Source: Lacinutrix sp. WUR7
Lineage (GTDB): Bacteria; Bacteroidota; Bacteroidia; Flavobacteriales; Flavobacteriaceae
Length of the DNA: 64,000 nt
Assembly (NCBI RefSeq): GCF_016864015.1
Contig: NZ_CP045067.1
Coordinates: 1,957,001 to 2,021,000 of the forward strand
Reading direction: 5' to 3'
A program made the position numbers and the translations under genes. The notes under the pieces are model-generated. The model saw only the letters and a program-made list of their open reading frames with translations, was not told where the DNA came from and ran no database searches. Of this stretch, positions 46,054 through 55,623 are shown one piece after another (within the stretch, counting starts at the first letter, position 1; the number at the start of each line of letters is the position of its first letter).

Positions 46054-46440
46054 TTATTGTTTTTTTACTGCATTCTTATCATAATGAACAAACATATTGA
46101 TCCATATATTTCTGGATAAACGCATTATTATAGGAGCAAAAACAATTAATGTTCCAACTATAGAAGCAAAAACATAATGAATAGAAGCTTTTAGAAAAAC
46201 CCCGCTAATTACAGCAGCAGCGACAGCAAAAGCAATACCAACAGCATAACTAACATACATGGCGCCATAAAAAAACGATGGCTCTATCTTGTATTTGATA
46301 CCACAATGAGAGCATTTCTCGTTCATGCTTAATGTCTTTGATAAGTGATACGGATTGGTATCACAATACATAGATTCTTGATGACACTTTGGGCATGCAC
46401 CCGTTAAAATACTATATAATTTAGAACCTTTTTTAAACAT
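46054..46440 (-). CDS. DUF983 family membrane protein
   Basis: This is a 128-residue protein with an N-terminal zinc ribbon (GACPKCHQES and EKCSHCGIKY) followed by two transmembrane helices (about 56-78 and 83-105). That is the DUF983 layout; function unknown. The longer start at 46461 would place coding sequence over the likely promoter of the divergent ABC-F gene, so I use the ATG at 46440 (MFKKGSKLYSILTG). Confidence 0.87.
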   Translation of the reverse strand: MFKKGSKLYSILTGACPKCHQESMYCDTNPYHLSKTLSMNEKCSHCGIKYKIEPSFFYGAMYVSYAVGIAFAVAAAVISGVFLKASIHYVFASIVGTLIVFAPIIMRLSRNIWINMFVHYDKNAVKKQ

Positions 46441-46450
46441 ATTATTTATG

Positions 46451-46458
46451 TACTTTTG
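46451..46458 (+). promoter_or_regulatory. Candidate promoter -7 element for the ABC-F gene
   Basis: TACTTTTG fits TAnnTTTG, 79 bp before the ABC-F start and within the divergent gap. Confidence 0.4.
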
Positions 46459-46537
46459 CAAACTGGTTATTAAATGTGTTCAATCAAACAAAATTAGCCA
46501 ATATTTATTAAATTAAAGTAACAATTGTTACCAAACT

Positions 46538-48445
46538 ATGCTTAACATACACAATCTATCTATATCTTTTCAAGGCGAATATTTATTCGAAGAAATTACA
46601 TTTAAACTTAATTCTGGCGATCGTGTTGGGTTAATAGGTAAAAATGGAGCAGGGAAATCTACCATGCTTAAAATTTTATCTAAGGAGCTGGAACCAGATT
46701 CTGGACAATTAGCTGCAGATAAAGATTTGAAGATTGGCTTTTTAAAACAAGATATAGATTTCGTTTTAGGAAGAACGGTATTGGAAGAGTCTTACCAAGC
46801 CTTTACCGAAATTAAAAAAGTAGAAGCACAGTTAGAAGAAATAAACACGCAATTGGTAGAACGTACCGATTATGAAAGTGAAGGATACAATCAAATAATG
46901 ATTGATCTTAACGATTTACAACATCAATTCGAAATTCTTGGAGGATATAACTACCAAGGAGAAACCGAAAAAATATTACAAGGTCTAGGTTTTAAACGCG
47001 AAGATTTTAATAAGCTTACCGATACTTTTTCTGGAGGTTGGAGAATGCGTATTGAATTGGCAAAGCTCCTTCTTCAAAATAATGACTTACTTTTATTAGA
47101 TGAGCCAACAAACCACTTGGATATAGAATCTATTATTTGGCTAGAAGGTTTCTTGAAAAATTATACAGGTGCAGTGGTTATTGTTTCGCATGATAAAATG
47201 TTTTTAGATAATGTAACTAATAGAACCATTGAGGTTTCCTTAGGAAGAATTTACGATTACCCAAAACCATATACACAGTATTTAGTGCTTCGAAATGAAA
47301 TTAAAGCACAACAATTAGCGTCGCAAAAAAATCAGCAAAAACAGATTGAACAAACGGAAAAGCTAATTGAAAAGTTTAGAGCTAAAGCGAGTAAAGCAAC
47401 CATGGCACAATCGCTAATAAAAAAGCTGGACAAAATTGATAGAATTGAAGTCGATGAAGATGATAATTCTGTAATGACTTTAAATTTTCCAGTTTCTATA
47501 ACTCCTGGTAAAGTAGTAGTAGAAGCAGATAAGATTTCTAAGAATTACGGTGAAAACCAAGTCTTATCGGAAGTGAGTTTAATGATTGAACGGGATGTTA
47601 AGACGGCATTTGTTGGTCAGAATGGTCAAGGTAAATCGACGCTTGCTAAAATTTTGGTCGGCGATTTAAAACACGACGGAATCTTAAAACTTGGACATAA
47701 CGTACAGATTGGTTATTTCGCACAAAACCAAGCAGAATATTTAGACGGTAGCAAAACTGTTTTAGATACTATGATTGATGCAGCAAACGAAACCAATAGA
47801 AGTAAAGTTCGTGATATTTTAGGTTCGTTTTTATTTCGTGGTGACGAAGCAGAGAAATATGTTAGAGTACTTTCTGGAGGAGAGCGTAACCGTTTAGCAC
47901 TGGCAAAATTAATGTTGCAACCTTTTAATGTGCTTATTATGGATGAGCCAACCAATCACTTAGATATTAAATCTAAAAACGTTTTAAAAGATGCATTAAA
48001 ACGTTTTGAAGGCACACTTCTTTTGGTTTCGCATGATCGTGATTTCTTACAAGGATTAACAGATACGGTTTATGAATTTAAAGACGAAAAAGTAAAAAAA
48101 TATTTAGGAGATATCGATTATTATTTAGAGCAACGTAATGTGGAGAATTTACGTGAAGTAGAAAAACGTACCGTTATAAAATCTGCTCCTAAAGAAAAGA
48201 AAACCCAGTCTTACGACGACCAAAAGAAACTAAAATCTTTAAACAACAGGTTGAGTAATACCGAGTCTAAAATAAATCAGTTAGAAAAAGAAATTAAAGA
48301 GGCAGATGTAGAACTCGCTGTAAATTACGACGAAGTTTCTTCTAAACCTGGTTTTTTCGATACGTATCAAGCTAACAAAAATAAACTTACCCAACTCATG
48401 CAAGAATGGGAAGATATCACATTGAAACTAGAAGATTACGCATAA
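46538..48445 (+). CDS. ABC-F family ATPase (Uup/EttA type)
   Basis: This is a 635-residue protein with two ABC ATPase domains and no membrane segment. Domain 1: Walker A GKNGAGKST near 35, signature FSGGWRMRIELAKLL, Walker B LLLDEPTNHLD. A linker region of about 80 residues follows (about 245-320). Domain 2: Walker A GQNGQGKST near 363, signature LSGGERNRLALAKLM, Walker B LIMDEPTNHLD. The C-terminal 80 residues form a charged coiled coil (NRLSNTESKINQLEKEIKEA), a mark of the Uup group. Such proteins act on ribosomes or DNA structures, not in transport. Confidence 0.93.
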   Translation: MLNIHNLSISFQGEYLFEEITFKLNSGDRVGLIGKNGAGKSTMLKILSKELEPDSGQLAADKDLKIGFLKQDIDFVLGRTVLEESYQAFTEIKKVEAQLEEINTQLVERTDYESEGYNQIMIDLNDLQHQFEILGGYNYQGETEKILQGLGFKREDFNKLTDTFSGGWRMRIELAKLLLQNNDLLLLDEPTNHLDIESIIWLEGFLKNYTGAVVIVSHDKMFLDNVTNRTIEVSLGRIYDYPKPYTQYLVLRNEIKAQQLASQKNQQKQIEQTEKLIEKFRAKASKATMAQSLIKKLDKIDRIEVDEDDNSVMTLNFPVSITPGKVVVEADKISKNYGENQVLSEVSLMIERDVKTAFVGQNGQGKSTLAKILVGDLKHDGILKLGHNVQIGYFAQNQAEYLDGSKTVLDTMIDAANETNRSKVRDILGSFLFRGDEAEKYVRVLSGGERNRLALAKLMLQPFNVLIMDEPTNHLDIKSKNVLKDALKRFEGTLLLVSHDRDFLQGLTDTVYEFKDEKVKKYLGDIDYYLEQRNVENLREVEKRTVIKSAPKEKKTQSYDDQKKLKSLNNRLSNTESKINQLEKEIKEADVELAVNYDEVSSKPGFFDTYQANKNKLTQLMQEWEDITLKLEDYA

Positions 48446-48489
48446 GTTTTTTTAGGTTTTCTTTAACGTTTCCCCGTTAAACTATAACA

Positions 48490-48497
48490 TAGTTTTG
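48490..48497 (+). promoter_or_regulatory. Candidate promoter -7 element of the RND efflux operon
   Basis: TAGTTTTG fits TAnnTTTG, 24 bp before the adaptor ATG. No clear -33. Confidence 0.45.
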
Positions 48498-48521
48498 TAG
48501 TCTAATTACAAAACTATACCA

Positions 48522-49655
48522 ATGCGTAAAATTATACTATCTATTATAGGTGTGCTACTTATAATTGGCTCCTTTTTATTTGCTAAAAAATTGATAGCAG
48601 ATAAAAACAAACCAAAGCCAGTTAAAGCTAAAATTGTAAAAACTATTTTTACAGATACGGTACAAAACAGCACCATTCCAATAGTTATTGCAGCAAATGG
48701 TAGCCTAGAAGCAAAACGTAGATTAGAAATTTATGCAGAAGTGCAAGGAATTTTCAAACCAGGAAGTAAATTATTTAAACCAGGTCAAGAATACCGAGCA
48801 GGACAAACATTAATTAAAATAGATGCTGCAGAATATTACGCAAGTGTACAGTCTTCAAAAAGTAATCTGTACAACTCCATTGCTGCGATCATGCCAGATC
48901 TTCGTTTAGATTTTCCAGATATATTTGATAAATGGCAAAACTATCTTACTAGTTTTGATTTGGATAAAACAACACCAAAGTTACCTCAAATGACTTCCGA
49001 TAAGGAAAACTATTTCATTACAGGAAGAAGTATTGTATCTAATTACTACAACGTAAAAAACTTAGAACAACGTTTGGCTAAGTATTATATCTCTGCACCT
49101 TTTTCAGGAATCTTAACCGAAGCGTTAGTAACGGAAGGTACCTTAGTTAGAAGCGGACAAAAACTAGGGGAGTTTATAGATCCTTCGGTGTACGAAATGG
49201 AAGTTGCAATTAGTAAAACCTACGCTAATTTGCTAAAAGTAGGAGAAGACGTTGCTTTAAATAATTTAGATAAAACCGAAACCTATTCGGGTAAAGTATC
49301 GCGTGTTAACGGAAGTATTGATGCCACCACACAAACCATTACTGCGTATATAGAAGTGAAGCACGAAAATCTAAAAGAAGGCATGTATTTAGAAGCGAAT
49401 CTAAATGCAAAACAAGAAAGTGACGCTATTGAAATAGATAGAAACTTGCTTTTAGAAAGTCAGCAAATATTTGTAGTTAAAGATAGCCTGTTAGATGTAA
49501 TAGATGTGAAACCTGTATATTTTTCAGATACAAAAGTAGTCTTAAAAGAAGTGCCTAACGGAACCATTATTCTTAAAAAATCTGTTCCTGGAGCATATAC
49601 AGGAATGTTAGTGAAAGCTTTTGAAGAAAAAAGTAATACCAAAGACAAGCAGTAA
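48522..49655 (+). CDS. RND efflux periplasmic adaptor (HlyD/MFP family)
   Basis: This is a 377-residue adaptor with one N-terminal hydrophobic segment (about 4-22), a biotinyl-lipoyl-like hairpin (SLEAKRRLEIYAEVQGIFKP, then YYISAPFSGILTEALVTEGT), and a beta-barrel domain. It links the pump to the outer-membrane channel. It is the first gene of a complete tripartite set: the pump starts 2 bp after it, and the TolC-like channel overlaps the pump. Confidence 0.92.
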   Translation: MRKIILSIIGVLLIIGSFLFAKKLIADKNKPKPVKAKIVKTIFTDTVQNSTIPIVIAANGSLEAKRRLEIYAEVQGIFKPGSKLFKPGQEYRAGQTLIKIDAAEYYASVQSSKSNLYNSIAAIMPDLRLDFPDIFDKWQNYLTSFDLDKTTPKLPQMTSDKENYFITGRSIVSNYYNVKNLEQRLAKYYISAPFSGILTEALVTEGTLVRSGQKLGEFIDPSVYEMEVAISKTYANLLKVGEDVALNNLDKTETYSGKVSRVNGSIDATTQTITAYIEVKHENLKEGMYLEANLNAKQESDAIEIDRNLLLESQQIFVVKDSLLDVIDVKPVYFSDTKVVLKEVPNGTIILKKSVPGAYTGMLVKAFEEKSNTKDKQ

Positions 49656-49657
49656 AT

Positions 49658-52600
49658 ATGAGAAAACTAATAACGTATTTTATTAAGTATCACGTAGCTG
49701 TCAACATCTTTATTTTAGCTTTTATTGGTTTTGGAATTCTAGGAATACTATCCTTAAAATCTTCCTTTTTTCCTTTAGTAGACTCTAAAATAATCAACAT
49801 TAGTGTTACCTATCCTGGAGCATCACCTCAAGAAATTGAAGAAGGGATTGTACTTCAAATAGAAGATAATCTAAAAGGTTTAAAGGGTGTCGATCGTGTT
49901 ACATCGGTATCTAGAGAAAACAGTGGAACCATTACGGTAGAAACAGAAAAAGGAGAGAACATTGACTTCATGTTATTAGAAGTTAAAAATGCGGTAGATC
50001 GCGTGCCTTCTTTTCCTTCTGGAATGGAACCTTTAATTGTAGCGAAACAAGAGGTAGTAAGAGAAACTATTTCCTTTGCTTTAAGTGGCGATAATATTCC
50101 GCTGGCAACTTTAAAACAATTAGGGAGGCAAGTTGAAAATGATTTAAGAGCTATTGAAGGTATTTCGCAAATATCTATTTCTGGTTATCCAGATGAAGAA
50201 ATTGAAATAGCAGTAAATGAAATTAGTTTGTTAGCATATAATCTAACCTTTACTGAAGTTTCGCAAGCCGTAAGTAGAGCTAATATTTTAACCACTGGAG
50301 GAACTATAAAAACGGATGCCGAAGAATACCTTATTCGAGCAAATAATCGTTCGTATTATGGGGATGAGCTTTCTAATATTGTGGTTCGTGCTACCAATGA
50401 TGGTAAAGTTATTCGTTTAAAAGATGTAGCTATTATTCGTGATCGTTTCTCAGAGACTCCAAATGCGACGTATTACAACCAAAATTTATCCGTAAATATT
50501 ACGGTAACTAGCACGAATAACGAGGATTTAATATCCTCTGCAGAAAATGTGAAAACGTATATTGAAGGATATAATCAAAAGCATAATAATGTACAATTAA
50601 GTATTATTGACGATCGTTCAAAAACACTGGAACAACGTACCGATTTATTAACAGAAAATGCCATTGTAGGAATGCTGTTGGTGTTAATTTTTTTATCCCT
50701 ATTCTTAAATACACGTTTGGCATTATGGGTAGCATTTGGTTTGCCTATTTCGTTTTTAGGAATGTTTATGTTTGCAGGACAATTTGATGTAACCATTAAT
50801 GTTTTGTCCCTCTTCGGAATGATTATCGTTATTGGTATTTTGGTAGATGATGGTATTGTTATTGCCGAAAATATCTATCAGCATTACGAAAAAGGAAAGT
50901 CACCTATCGACGCTGCTATTGATGGTACTATGGAAGTGATTCCGCCGGTAGTTTCCGCAATTATAACAACCCTTTTAGCATTTTCATTGTTTTTGTTTTT
51001 AGATAGTAGAATTGGTGAATTTTTTGGCGAAGTATCCGTCATTGTAATCCTAACTTTAGTTGTTTCCTTGGTCGAAGCATTAATTATTCTTCCTGCGCAT
51101 TTAGCACATTCAAAAGCTTTAAGACCGCAAGTAGAAGATGAAAATCCTTCAAAAGTGAAACAGTTTTTCTCTAAAATGCGAGTAATAAATAAGGCTGGAG
51201 ACAACTTTATGAACTTCTTAAGAGATAGAGTCTACGTTCCTGCAATCACTTTCGTTTTAAATTTTAAATTACTCTCTTTAGGTATTTTTGTTGCTTTACT
51301 AATTTTAACTTTTGGAGCTATTGGTGGTGGTGTAATTGGTATGACCATGTTTCCTTCGGTTGCAAGTGATAAAGTAACTATAGAATTAGATATGCCAAAT
51401 GGTACGAATGAAAAAATAACGGATTCTATTATTTCGATGATAGAAGAGAAAGCATTTATCGTTAATCAAGAATTAACCGAAGAATATTTAAAAGGAGAAG
51501 ATAAGGAGCTTTTTGAAAACACCATTTTAACTATAAATAGTAGTTCTAGTGCAAGATTACAGATTAACATGTTGCCAGGGGAAGAAAGACCCGACGCAAT
51601 AAAATCTTCACTAGTAGCAAATAGATTACGTGAATTAGTAGGTACTGTTATTGGTACAGAACGTTTAATTTTTGGTTCTGGTGGAAATTTTGGAGGTAGT
51701 CCAGTTTCGGTTTCTCTTTTAGGAAATAATATTGAAGAGCTTAAAGCAGCCAAAGTAGAACTAAAAGAAGTATTAGAATCTAATGTATTATTAAAAGATG
51801 TAGAAGATAATGATCCTGCAGGAATTAAAGAAATTCGAATAGAACTTAAAGAAAGCGCTTATTTATTAGGTTTAAATTTAAGCACCGTAATGAGTCAAGT
51901 ACGTTCTGGTTTCTTTGGTACACAGGCACAACGTTTTCAAAGAGGACAAGATGAAATTCGCGTTTGGGTACGTTATGATAGAAGTAATAGAGGATCTATT
52001 ACTAATCTAGATGACATGCGAATTGTAACTCCAACCGGAGAGCGAGTTACCTTAAAAGATATTGCTTCTTATACTATTGAAAGAGGTGATGTTGCTATTA
52101 ACCATTTAGAAGGACAACGGGAAATACAAGTTTCTGCAGATTTAAAAGATCCAAGTACCAGTACAACAGATATTTTGGCCGACCTAAAAGGAGTAACTAT
52201 GGTAGAGTTGCAGTCTAAATATCCAACCATTTCGGCTTCTTATGAAGGACAAAACAGAGAATCAGAAAAACTAAATAGTTCTTTATGGAAAGCGGGAATT
52301 CCTATAATATTTTTAATTTATATTGTTATTGCTTTTACATTTAGAAGTTATAGTCAGCCAATATTATTAATTCTATTAGTGCCTTTTAGTCTTACCGCTG
52401 TAGCTTGGGGACACTGGATGCTTGGTTTTTCGGTAAATATATTATCTCTTTTAGGTATTATTGCTCTAATTGGTATTATGGTAAATGATGGTCTGGTACT
52501 TATTGGTAAATTTAATTCCAATTTGCGCGATGGTTTAAAGTTTGATGAAGCACTTTTAGATGCAGGAAAATCTCGTTTTAGAGCCATTTTCTTAACCTCA

Positions 52601-52855
52601 TTAACTACCGTTGCAGGTTTGGCTCCTTTACTTTTAGAAAAAAGTAGACAAGCACAATTTTTAAAACCTATGGCTATTTCCATATCTTTTGGTATTGCGT
52701 ATGCAACTATCTTAACCCTATTAGTTTTACCGCTATTTTTATCTTTTAGTAATAGTATTAAGCAAAATGGAAAATGGTTATTTACAGGAAAGACAATAAC
52801 CAAAGAAGAAGTAGAAAGAGCTATTAAAGAACAAAAGGAAGAAAATGAACATTAA
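49658..52855 (+). CDS. RND efflux pump (AcrB/HAE1-like permease)
   Basis: This is a 1065-residue inner-membrane proton antiporter with twelve transmembrane helices and two large periplasmic loops. The proton-relay Asp pair is intact in GILVDDGIVIAENIYQ (helix 4 region, near 400). The N-terminal repeat has FPLVDSKIINISVTYPGASP and the second half has the matching LLGIIALIGIMVNDGLVLIG. The drug-class substrate cannot be told from sequence. It lies 2 bp after the adaptor and overlaps the channel gene by 11 bp. Confidence 0.94.
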   Translation: MRKLITYFIKYHVAVNIFILAFIGFGILGILSLKSSFFPLVDSKIINISVTYPGASPQEIEEGIVLQIEDNLKGLKGVDRVTSVSRENSGTITVETEKGENIDFMLLEVKNAVDRVPSFPSGMEPLIVAKQEVVRETISFALSGDNIPLATLKQLGRQVENDLRAIEGISQISISGYPDEEIEIAVNEISLLAYNLTFTEVSQAVSRANILTTGGTIKTDAEEYLIRANNRSYYGDELSNIVVRATNDGKVIRLKDVAIIRDRFSETPNATYYNQNLSVNITVTSTNNEDLISSAENVKTYIEGYNQKHNNVQLSIIDDRSKTLEQRTDLLTENAIVGMLLVLIFLSLFLNTRLALWVAFGLPISFLGMFMFAGQFDVTINVLSLFGMIIVIGILVDDGIVIAENIYQHYEKGKSPIDAAIDGTMEVIPPVVSAIITTLLAFSLFLFLDSRIGEFFGEVSVIVILTLVVSLVEALIILPAHLAHSKALRPQVEDENPSKVKQFFSKMRVINKAGDNFMNFLRDRVYVPAITFVLNFKLLSLGIFVALLILTFGAIGGGVIGMTMFPSVASDKVTIELDMPNGTNEKITDSIISMIEEKAFIVNQELTEEYLKGEDKELFENTILTINSSSSARLQINMLPGEERPDAIKSSLVANRLRELVGTVIGTERLIFGSGGNFGGSPVSVSLLGNNIEELKAAKVELKEVLESNVLLKDVEDNDPAGIKEIRIELKESAYLLGLNLSTVMSQVRSGFFGTQAQRFQRGQDEIRVWVRYDRSNRGSITNLDDMRIVTPTGERVTLKDIASYTIERGDVAINHLEGQREIQVSADLKDPSTSTTDILADLKGVTMVELQSKYPTISASYEGQNRESEKLNSSLWKAGIPIIFLIYIVIAFTFRSYSQPILLILLVPFSLTAVAWGHWMLGFSVNILSLLGIIALIGIMVNDGLVLIGKFNSNLRDGLKFDEALLDAGKSRFRAIFLTSLTTVAGLAPLLLEKSRQAQFLKPMAISISFGIAYATILTLLVLPLFLSFSNSIKQNGKWLFTGKTITKEEVERAIKEQKEENEH

Positions 52856-54161
52856 AATAATAACATTATGTTGCTTTATAGGTTTAGGTACTTGCTATGC
52901 ACAGCAAGAGCTTAGTCCGGAAGATGCTGTAAATTATGTATTAGATAATAACTACGGAATTAAAATAGCAAACAAGAATCTGGAGGTTTCCGAAAATAAT
53001 ACCAGTATTTATAATACGGGATATTTACCAACATTAACAGGTAATGCGGGAGCGACTTATAATTTAGATAATAATGAATCACAATATTCAGATGGTGGAC
53101 CCGATGCTGTTTTAAACGGTGCAGAAAGTTCTCGTTATAATGCTTCTTTAGATGTCAATTATACCTTGTTTGATGGATTAGGAAGGAAGTATAATTACAA
53201 ACGATTAAAAGAGCAATACCAATTATCGGAATTGCAAGCACGTGAAACTATAGAAAACACTATTATAGAATTGTTTTCTATTTATTATAATGTGGCGCAA
53301 CTTTCGGAAAATGCAACTACTTTTCAGCAGACTTTATCTATTTCTAAAGATCGTTTGGTACGCTCGGAATATCAATTTGAATATGGCCAAAATACAAAGC
53401 TTGAAGTTTTAAATGCCGAAGTGGATATTAATAACGACAGCATTAATTTAATCAATACCAAGCAGCAATTAAACAATACCAAAAGGGATTTGAACTTTGT
53501 AATGGGAAATCAGGTTGCCGACGATTTTACTGTGAAAACAGAAATTAATTTTCTACTAGATATTGATAAAGCCGATTTGTTAGAAAAAGCAAAATCTAGA
53601 AACGTAGCGTTATTACAAGCCGATAAGTCTATTCAAATATCTAAATTAGATATTAAAACTGGGAAGTCTTCTTATTTACCAACTTTAGGATTAGTAGGTT
53701 CTTACGGATGGAACAAAAGCGATAATAATGCAGCATCGTTTGTTGCGGTATCTACAAATACAGGGCTATCTGCCGGACTGAATCTAAGCTGGAATATATT
53801 TGATGGAGGAAGCACTTTAATAAGAGTAAAAAACGCAGAAGTAGCCTTGAAAAATCAAGAGCTTCAAAAAGAGCAAATACTGCTTTCTTTAGAACGTGAT
53901 TTTAATAATGCTTGGGACGATTACCAAAACAAGCTTACTATTTTTCGAGTACAAGAAAATAATATAATTACTGCTCAAAATAATTTTGATCGTTCGCAAG
54001 AGAAATTCAAAATCGGACAAGTAAATTCTATCGAATTTAGACAAGCACAATTAAATCTGTTGAATGCAGAATTAAGTAGAAATCAAGCAAAATACCAAGC
54101 CAAACTCTCTGAATTACAGGTGTTACAGCTAAGTGGTGAGCTGTTGAATATTGCATATTAA
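52845..54161 (+). CDS. TolC-family outer membrane efflux channel
   Basis: This is a 438-residue protein with a signal peptide (about 1-19, CYAQQ) and two outer-membrane-efflux-protein repeats of mostly helical and coiled-coil content (SPEDAVNYVLDNNYGIKIANK, GLNLSWNIFDGGSTLIRVKNAE, REKFKIGQVNSIEFRQAQLN-like segment). It supplies the outer-membrane tunnel for the RND pump encoded just upstream, whose 3' end it overlaps by 11 bp. Confidence 0.93.
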   Translation: MNIKIITLCCFIGLGTCYAQQELSPEDAVNYVLDNNYGIKIANKNLEVSENNTSIYNTGYLPTLTGNAGATYNLDNNESQYSDGGPDAVLNGAESSRYNASLDVNYTLFDGLGRKYNYKRLKEQYQLSELQARETIENTIIELFSIYYNVAQLSENATTFQQTLSISKDRLVRSEYQFEYGQNTKLEVLNAEVDINNDSINLINTKQQLNNTKRDLNFVMGNQVADDFTVKTEINFLLDIDKADLLEKAKSRNVALLQADKSIQISKLDIKTGKSSYLPTLGLVGSYGWNKSDNNAASFVAVSTNTGLSAGLNLSWNIFDGGSTLIRVKNAEVALKNQELQKEQILLSLERDFNNAWDDYQNKLTIFRVQENNIITAQNNFDRSQEKFKIGQVNSIEFRQAQLNLLNAELSRNQAKYQAKLSELQVLQLSGELLNIAY

Positions 54162-54171
54162 AAGATTTCGC

Positions 54172-54212
54172 TTATTCCGACTGTGCATTTCGTCGAATAA
54201 ATTTGTTTTTTA
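54172..54212 (+). terminator. Weak terminator-like hairpin after the efflux operon
   Basis: TTATTCCGAC / GTCGAATAA stem (one bulged C) with a 10-nt loop and a T-rich tail from 54201. Confidence 0.5.
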
Positions 54213-54261
54213 TCTAGTTATCAGTTAGTTTCGTATAGAATTAATTCCAAATCTATTCCTT

Positions 54262-55083
54262 ATGAAGACTTTAAAACTAACCCTATTATGTCTTTTTGTT
54301 AGTCTGATGATGCATGCTAACGTTTCGCAAACCGAAAAAGAAGCCTTAGTTGCACTATATACTGCAACACAAGGAGAGCAATGGAATACGACTTGGGATT
54401 TAGAGCAACCAGTTGCCACTTGGCATGGGGTTACTGTCAAAAACGATAAAGTGGTAGGTCTTAATTTACACATGAATAATTTACAAGGAAGACTTCCGCA
54501 AGAAATTGGGAACCTTATATATCTTCAAAAAATAAACTTAGGTTTTAATAAACTAGAAGGTAATTTGCCAAAAGCATTCTTTAATTTAAAAGAATTGAAA
54601 TCGGTTAAATTATTTGTAAATGCTTTTGAAGGAAATATACCAACTGAGATTGGTTCGTTAACAAAACTAGAGGTATTAGAGTTATTTAGTAATACGTTTT
54701 CTGGCGAAATTCCTTCCTCTATAGGAAACTTAAAAAACTTAAAAACATTGGTTTTAGGAAGTAATTACTTAACTGGTAACATTCCAACACAAATTAGCCA
54801 ACTAACAAAATTAGAAGTGTTAAGTTTAATCGATAATAAATTAGAAGGTGAAATACCAGCAGAATTAGGTAGCCTTGTAAATCTGAAAGAACTTGTTTTA
54901 GCTAGTAATGCATTGACAGGAAATTTACCAACAACACTTAATAATCTTACACAACTAAATACTATTATGGTAAGTGGTAATAACTTGAATAAAGACATGG
55001 TTAGTATTATTGATACGCCAGAAGCTATTCCTATGAAATTACATTTTGTTACAGAGACGGCGTTAGCAACAGAAGAAGATTAA
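54262..55083 (+). CDS. Secreted leucine-rich-repeat protein (plant-type repeats)
   Basis: This is a 273-residue protein with a signal peptide (about 1-23, MMHANVSQ) and an N-terminal cap (TEKEALVALYTATQGEQW, WNTTWDLEQPVATWHGVTV) like that of plant LRR receptors. About seven repeats of 23-24 residues follow with the plant-specific pattern L-x-G-x-[IL]-P-x-x-[IL]-x-x-L-x-x-L (GRLPQEIGNLIYLQKINLGFN, GEIPSSIGNLKNL). Such repeats are usually for protein binding. It has no type IX tail or anchor, so it is probably periplasmic or released. Its partner is unknown. Confidence 0.88.
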   Translation: MKTLKLTLLCLFVSLMMHANVSQTEKEALVALYTATQGEQWNTTWDLEQPVATWHGVTVKNDKVVGLNLHMNNLQGRLPQEIGNLIYLQKINLGFNKLEGNLPKAFFNLKELKSVKLFVNAFEGNIPTEIGSLTKLEVLELFSNTFSGEIPSSIGNLKNLKTLVLGSNYLTGNIPTQISQLTKLEVLSLIDNKLEGEIPAELGSLVNLKELVLASNALTGNLPTTLNNLTQLNTIMVSGNNLNKDMVSIIDTPEAIPMKLHFVTETALATEED

Positions 55084-55139
55084 TACAATAACTGGATATA
55101 TATTTAATAGGTGAAATTTATTTTGCCTATTTTTATTTT

Positions 55140-55322
55140 ATGGAAGAACACTTTTTTCAATGTCCTTATTGCTGGCAAGACATATCCATGTTGCTAGATA
55201 ATAGTATCTCTAATCAAACATATATTGAAGATTGCGAGGTCTGTTGTAACCCTATTGAAATAAAAGCACAATTTATTAACGCAGAACTTGCTGGTTTTCA
55301 GGCAGAAAATATAGAACAATAA
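55140..55322 (+). CDS. CPXCG motif small zinc-ribbon protein
   Basis: This is a 60-residue protein with two Cys pairs, FQCPYCWQ near 8 and CEVCCNP near 33, and a following acidic helix. This matches the small CPXCG-motif family. The Cys set should bind one zinc. Function is unknown. It is the last ordinary chromosomal protein gene before the tRNA and the mobile element. Confidence 0.8.
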   Translation: MEEHFFQCPYCWQDISMLLDNSISNQTYIEDCEVCCNPIEIKAQFINAELAGFQAENIEQ

Positions 55323-55339
55323 ATTTTTTAAAAAAAGGC

Positions 55340-55369
55340 TTGTAATATCTAAAAAGCGTTGTATATTTG
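55340..55369 (+). promoter_or_regulatory. Promoter of the initiator tRNA
   Basis: TTG (55340-55342), a 19-bp spacer and TATATTTG (55362-55369) match the Bacteroidota -33/-7 consensus closely. Transcription would begin near 55376 and give a leader of about 65 nt before the tRNA. Confidence 0.65.
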
Positions 55370-55439
55370 CAGTCCGAAACAATTTGGTCGCCATTATGAA
55401 GCGAAAGTTAAAAGCTAAGTAAGTTGTTTTATTTAAAAT

Positions 55440-55508
<69 letters not shown>

Positions 55509-55512
<4 letters not shown>

Positions 55513-55531
55513 CTAAGCTTTAAGCTACTAA
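55509..55531. repeat. Candidate attachment core: direct GCTACTAA repeat at the tRNA end
   Basis: GCTACTAA occurs at 55509-55516 (overlapping the last bases of the tRNA) and again at 55524-55531. An integrase gene begins about 95 bp further on. The repeat may mark the crossover core or an older insertion footprint. The matching far-end copy lies outside the window. Confidence 0.4.
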
Positions 55532-55535
55532 AATC

Positions 55536-55566
55536 AAAGGATTGTGTTCTCACAATCCTTTTTTTT
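55536..55566 (+). terminator. Terminator of the tRNA
   Basis: Perfect 11-bp stem, AAAGGATTGTG / CACAATCCTTT, TTCT loop, long T-run. It lies 23 bp after the tRNA. Confidence 0.9.
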
Positions 55567-55582
55567 ATGTCTTCATTTTTCT

Positions 55583-55616
55583 TACTTTTACAAAAAGTAC
55601 ACGAAAACGTACACGA
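55583..55616. repeat. Inverted and direct repeats just upstream of the integrase
   Basis: A perfect TACTTTT - ACA - AAAAGTA hairpin (55583-55599) overlaps the first of two direct GTACACGA copies (55597-55604 and 55609-55616, 12 bp apart). Position next to int and the tRNA suits arm-type integrase or excisionase sites, or an int operator. Confidence 0.45.
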
Positions 55617-55623
55617 TTTTTCA

